Origin: DASUBV01 sp035763085
GTDB taxonomy: Bacteria > Actinomycetota > Actinomycetes > Streptosporangiales > Streptosporangiaceae
Direction: 5' to 3'
Length of the DNA: 8,488 nucleotides
NCBI GenBank assembly: GCA_035763085.1
Contig: DASUBV010000124.1
Span: forward strand, 1 to 8,488
Positions 6,670 to 8,488 of this stretch are shown piece by piece. How positions within the stretch are numbered: the stretch's first letter is position 1; every line of letters starts with the position of its first letter. The notes below the pieces were generated by a model, which worked only from the letters and a program-made list of their open reading frames with translations, was not told the origin of the DNA and did no database searches. The position numbers were made by a program, and so were the translations under genes.

Positions 6670-6677
<8 letters not shown>
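4809..6677 (+). CDS. korA: 2-oxoglutarate:ferredoxin oxidoreductase, fused gamma-alpha subunit KorA
   Basis: This is the large subunit of the thiamine-diphosphate enzyme that converts 2-oxoglutarate and CoA to succinyl-CoA and CO2 while reducing ferredoxin. The start chosen is GTG 4809 (622 residues), because GGAGGAGG (4790-4797) lies 11 nt before it. GTG 4788 (629 residues) is in frame but has no Shine-Dalgarno. The gamma domain comes first (about 8-190) with RFAGDSGDGMQ and LPNFPAEIRAPAGT. The alpha domain follows, with GSYPITPASD (260-269), AEDEISGVGAALGASF (287-302), TTSGPG and QRAGPSTGMPTKTEQAD, the pyrimidine-binding core. A domain II region (LVLGWGSTFGS) and a C-terminal part (LVPEINLGQLALLLRGRFLVDVISYNRVRGLPF) complete it. 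The architecture and length match mycobacterial KorA. It has no ferredoxin domain or iron-sulfur cysteine motif of its own. It is translationally coupled to korB by an 8-bp overlap. Specificity for 2-oxoglutarate rather than another 2-oxoacid is inferred from family resemblance. Confidence 0.93.
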
Positions 6678-7770
<1,093 letters not shown>

Positions 7771-7775
7771 CCGCC

Positions 7776-8488
7776 GTGCCGGCCGTGCGGGTGGACCGGG
7801 CGGGCCCGGTCACGACGGTCATCCTGGACCGTCCCGAGGTACGAAACGCGGTCGACGGGCCGACGGCGGCCCAGCTGGCGGAGGCATTCGCCGACTTCGA
7901 GGCGGATCCGGACGCGGCGGTCGCGGTGCTGACCGGCGCCGGTGGCACGTTCTGCTCGGGCGCCGACCTGAAGGCCGTCGGCACACCGCGCGGGAACCGC
8001 ACCGAGCCGGATGGCGCCGGGCCGATGGGCCCGACCCGGATGCGGCTGTCCAAGCCGGTCATCGCCGCTATCGCCGGGCACGCCGTGGCCGGCGGCCTGG
8101 AGCTGGCCCTGTGGTGTGACCTGCGGGTCGCCGAGGAGGACGCGGTCTTCGGCGTGTTCTGCCGCCGGTGGGGCGTGCCGCTCATCGACGGCGGCACCGT
8201 GCGGCTGCCGCAGATCGTCGGCACAGGCCGGGCCCTGGACCTGATACTGACCGGCCGTCCCGTCGCGGCCCCGGAGGCCTTTCAGATGGGCCTGGTCAGC
8301 CGGCTCGTCCCGCCCGGTACCTCGCGCAAGATGGCCGAGCAGCTGGCCCGCGAGATCGCCGGCCTGCCGCAGGCCTGCCTGCGCAGCGATCGCGCGTCGG
8401 TGCTGGACGGCCTGTCGCTGCCCCCTGACGAGGCGATGGCCCGGGAGTTCGGGCACGGGATGGCCACGCTGGCCGACCCGGGCGTGGT
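7776..8488 (+). CDS. Crotonase-family protein (enoyl-CoA hydratase/isomerase-like), 3'-truncated by window edge
   Basis: The frame opens at GTG 7776, 5 bp after the korB stop, and runs to the window end (237 complete codons). GTG 7785 is an alternative start and neither has a clear Shine-Dalgarno, so translation coupled to korB is likely. Crotonase signatures are DRPEVRNAVD (18-27), VLTGAGGTFCSGADLKAVG (51-69, first oxyanion-hole loop), and IAGHAVAGGLELALWCDLRVA (99-119). In the last of these, Gly106 and Glu109 match Gly141 and Glu144 of rat enoyl-CoA hydratase. Twenty residues later the second catalytic Glu (rat Glu164) is replaced by Cys129 in FGVFCRRWGVPLIDGG. The protein may therefore be an isomerase, a hydrolase or an acyl-CoA binder rather than a classical hydratase. 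The FCRRWGVPL variant is familiar to me from other actinobacterial crotonases, so it is probably a subfamily trait. CoA-dependent acyl metabolism is likely; the substrate is unknown. Confidence 0.88.
   Translation, partial: MPAVRVDRAGPVTTVILDRPEVRNAVDGPTAAQLAEAFADFEADPDAAVAVLTGAGGTFCSGADLKAVGTPRGNRTEPDGAGPMGPTRMRLSKPVIAAIAGHAVAGGLELALWCDLRVAEEDAVFGVFCRRWGVPLIDGGTVRLPQIVGTGRALDLILTGRPVAAPEAFQMGLVSRLVPPGTSRKMAEQLAREIAGLPQACLRSDRASVLDGLSLPPDEAMAREFGHGMATLADPGV

Overview
This is a high-GC window (about 70% G+C by eye) with GTG starts, strong third-position G/C bias and a fused gamma-alpha 2-oxoglutarate:ferredoxin oxidoreductase of the mycobacterial KorA type. Together these suggest a chromosomal segment of an actinomycete (Actinomycetota). 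The genus cannot be told from the sequence. I see no transposase, integrase, phage gene, CRISPR array, tRNA or rRNA. The region reads as ordinary, densely coding chromosome, and I did not find a clear new multi-gene system.

Layout: (1) Bases 1-2322, minus strand: a CaiB/BaiF-family CoA-transferase with an unusual 90-residue Ala/Gly/Pro-rich tail, followed 65 bp downstream by a LigB-type extradiol dioxygenase homologue cut by the left window edge. They look like a two-gene (or longer) catabolic operon. (2) Bases 2323-2596: a divergent intergenic region with a nested inverted repeat and a three-copy direct repeat. (3) Bases 2597-3805, plus strand: a type 2 (TyrZ-like) tyrosyl-tRNA synthetase with HIGH, KQSKS and a C-terminal S4 domain, ending at a strong hairpin shared with the convergent neighbour. 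(4) Bases 3910-4482, minus strand: a small uncharacterised protein with a CX2CX7CX2H putative metal site. (5) Bases 4483-4808: a second divergent intergenic region with a candidate -10 box and inverted repeats. (6) Bases 4809-8488, plus strand: korA and korB overlapping by 8 bp, then 5 bp later a crotonase-family gene cut by the right window edge.

Function: KorAB would oxidatively decarboxylate 2-oxoglutarate to succinyl-CoA with ferredoxin as acceptor. The tightly linked crotonase suggests co-transcription with acyl-CoA metabolism. The CoA-transferase/LigB pair also points to CoA-thioester and aromatic catabolism. The tyrosyl-tRNA synthetase and the small Cys/His protein have no evident link to either group.

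Points most worth a second look: hairpin elements with matching ends on both sides of tyrS; the triple direct repeat before tyrS; active-site residue departures in the LigB homologue and in the crotonase; and the repeat-derived tail on the CoA-transferase.
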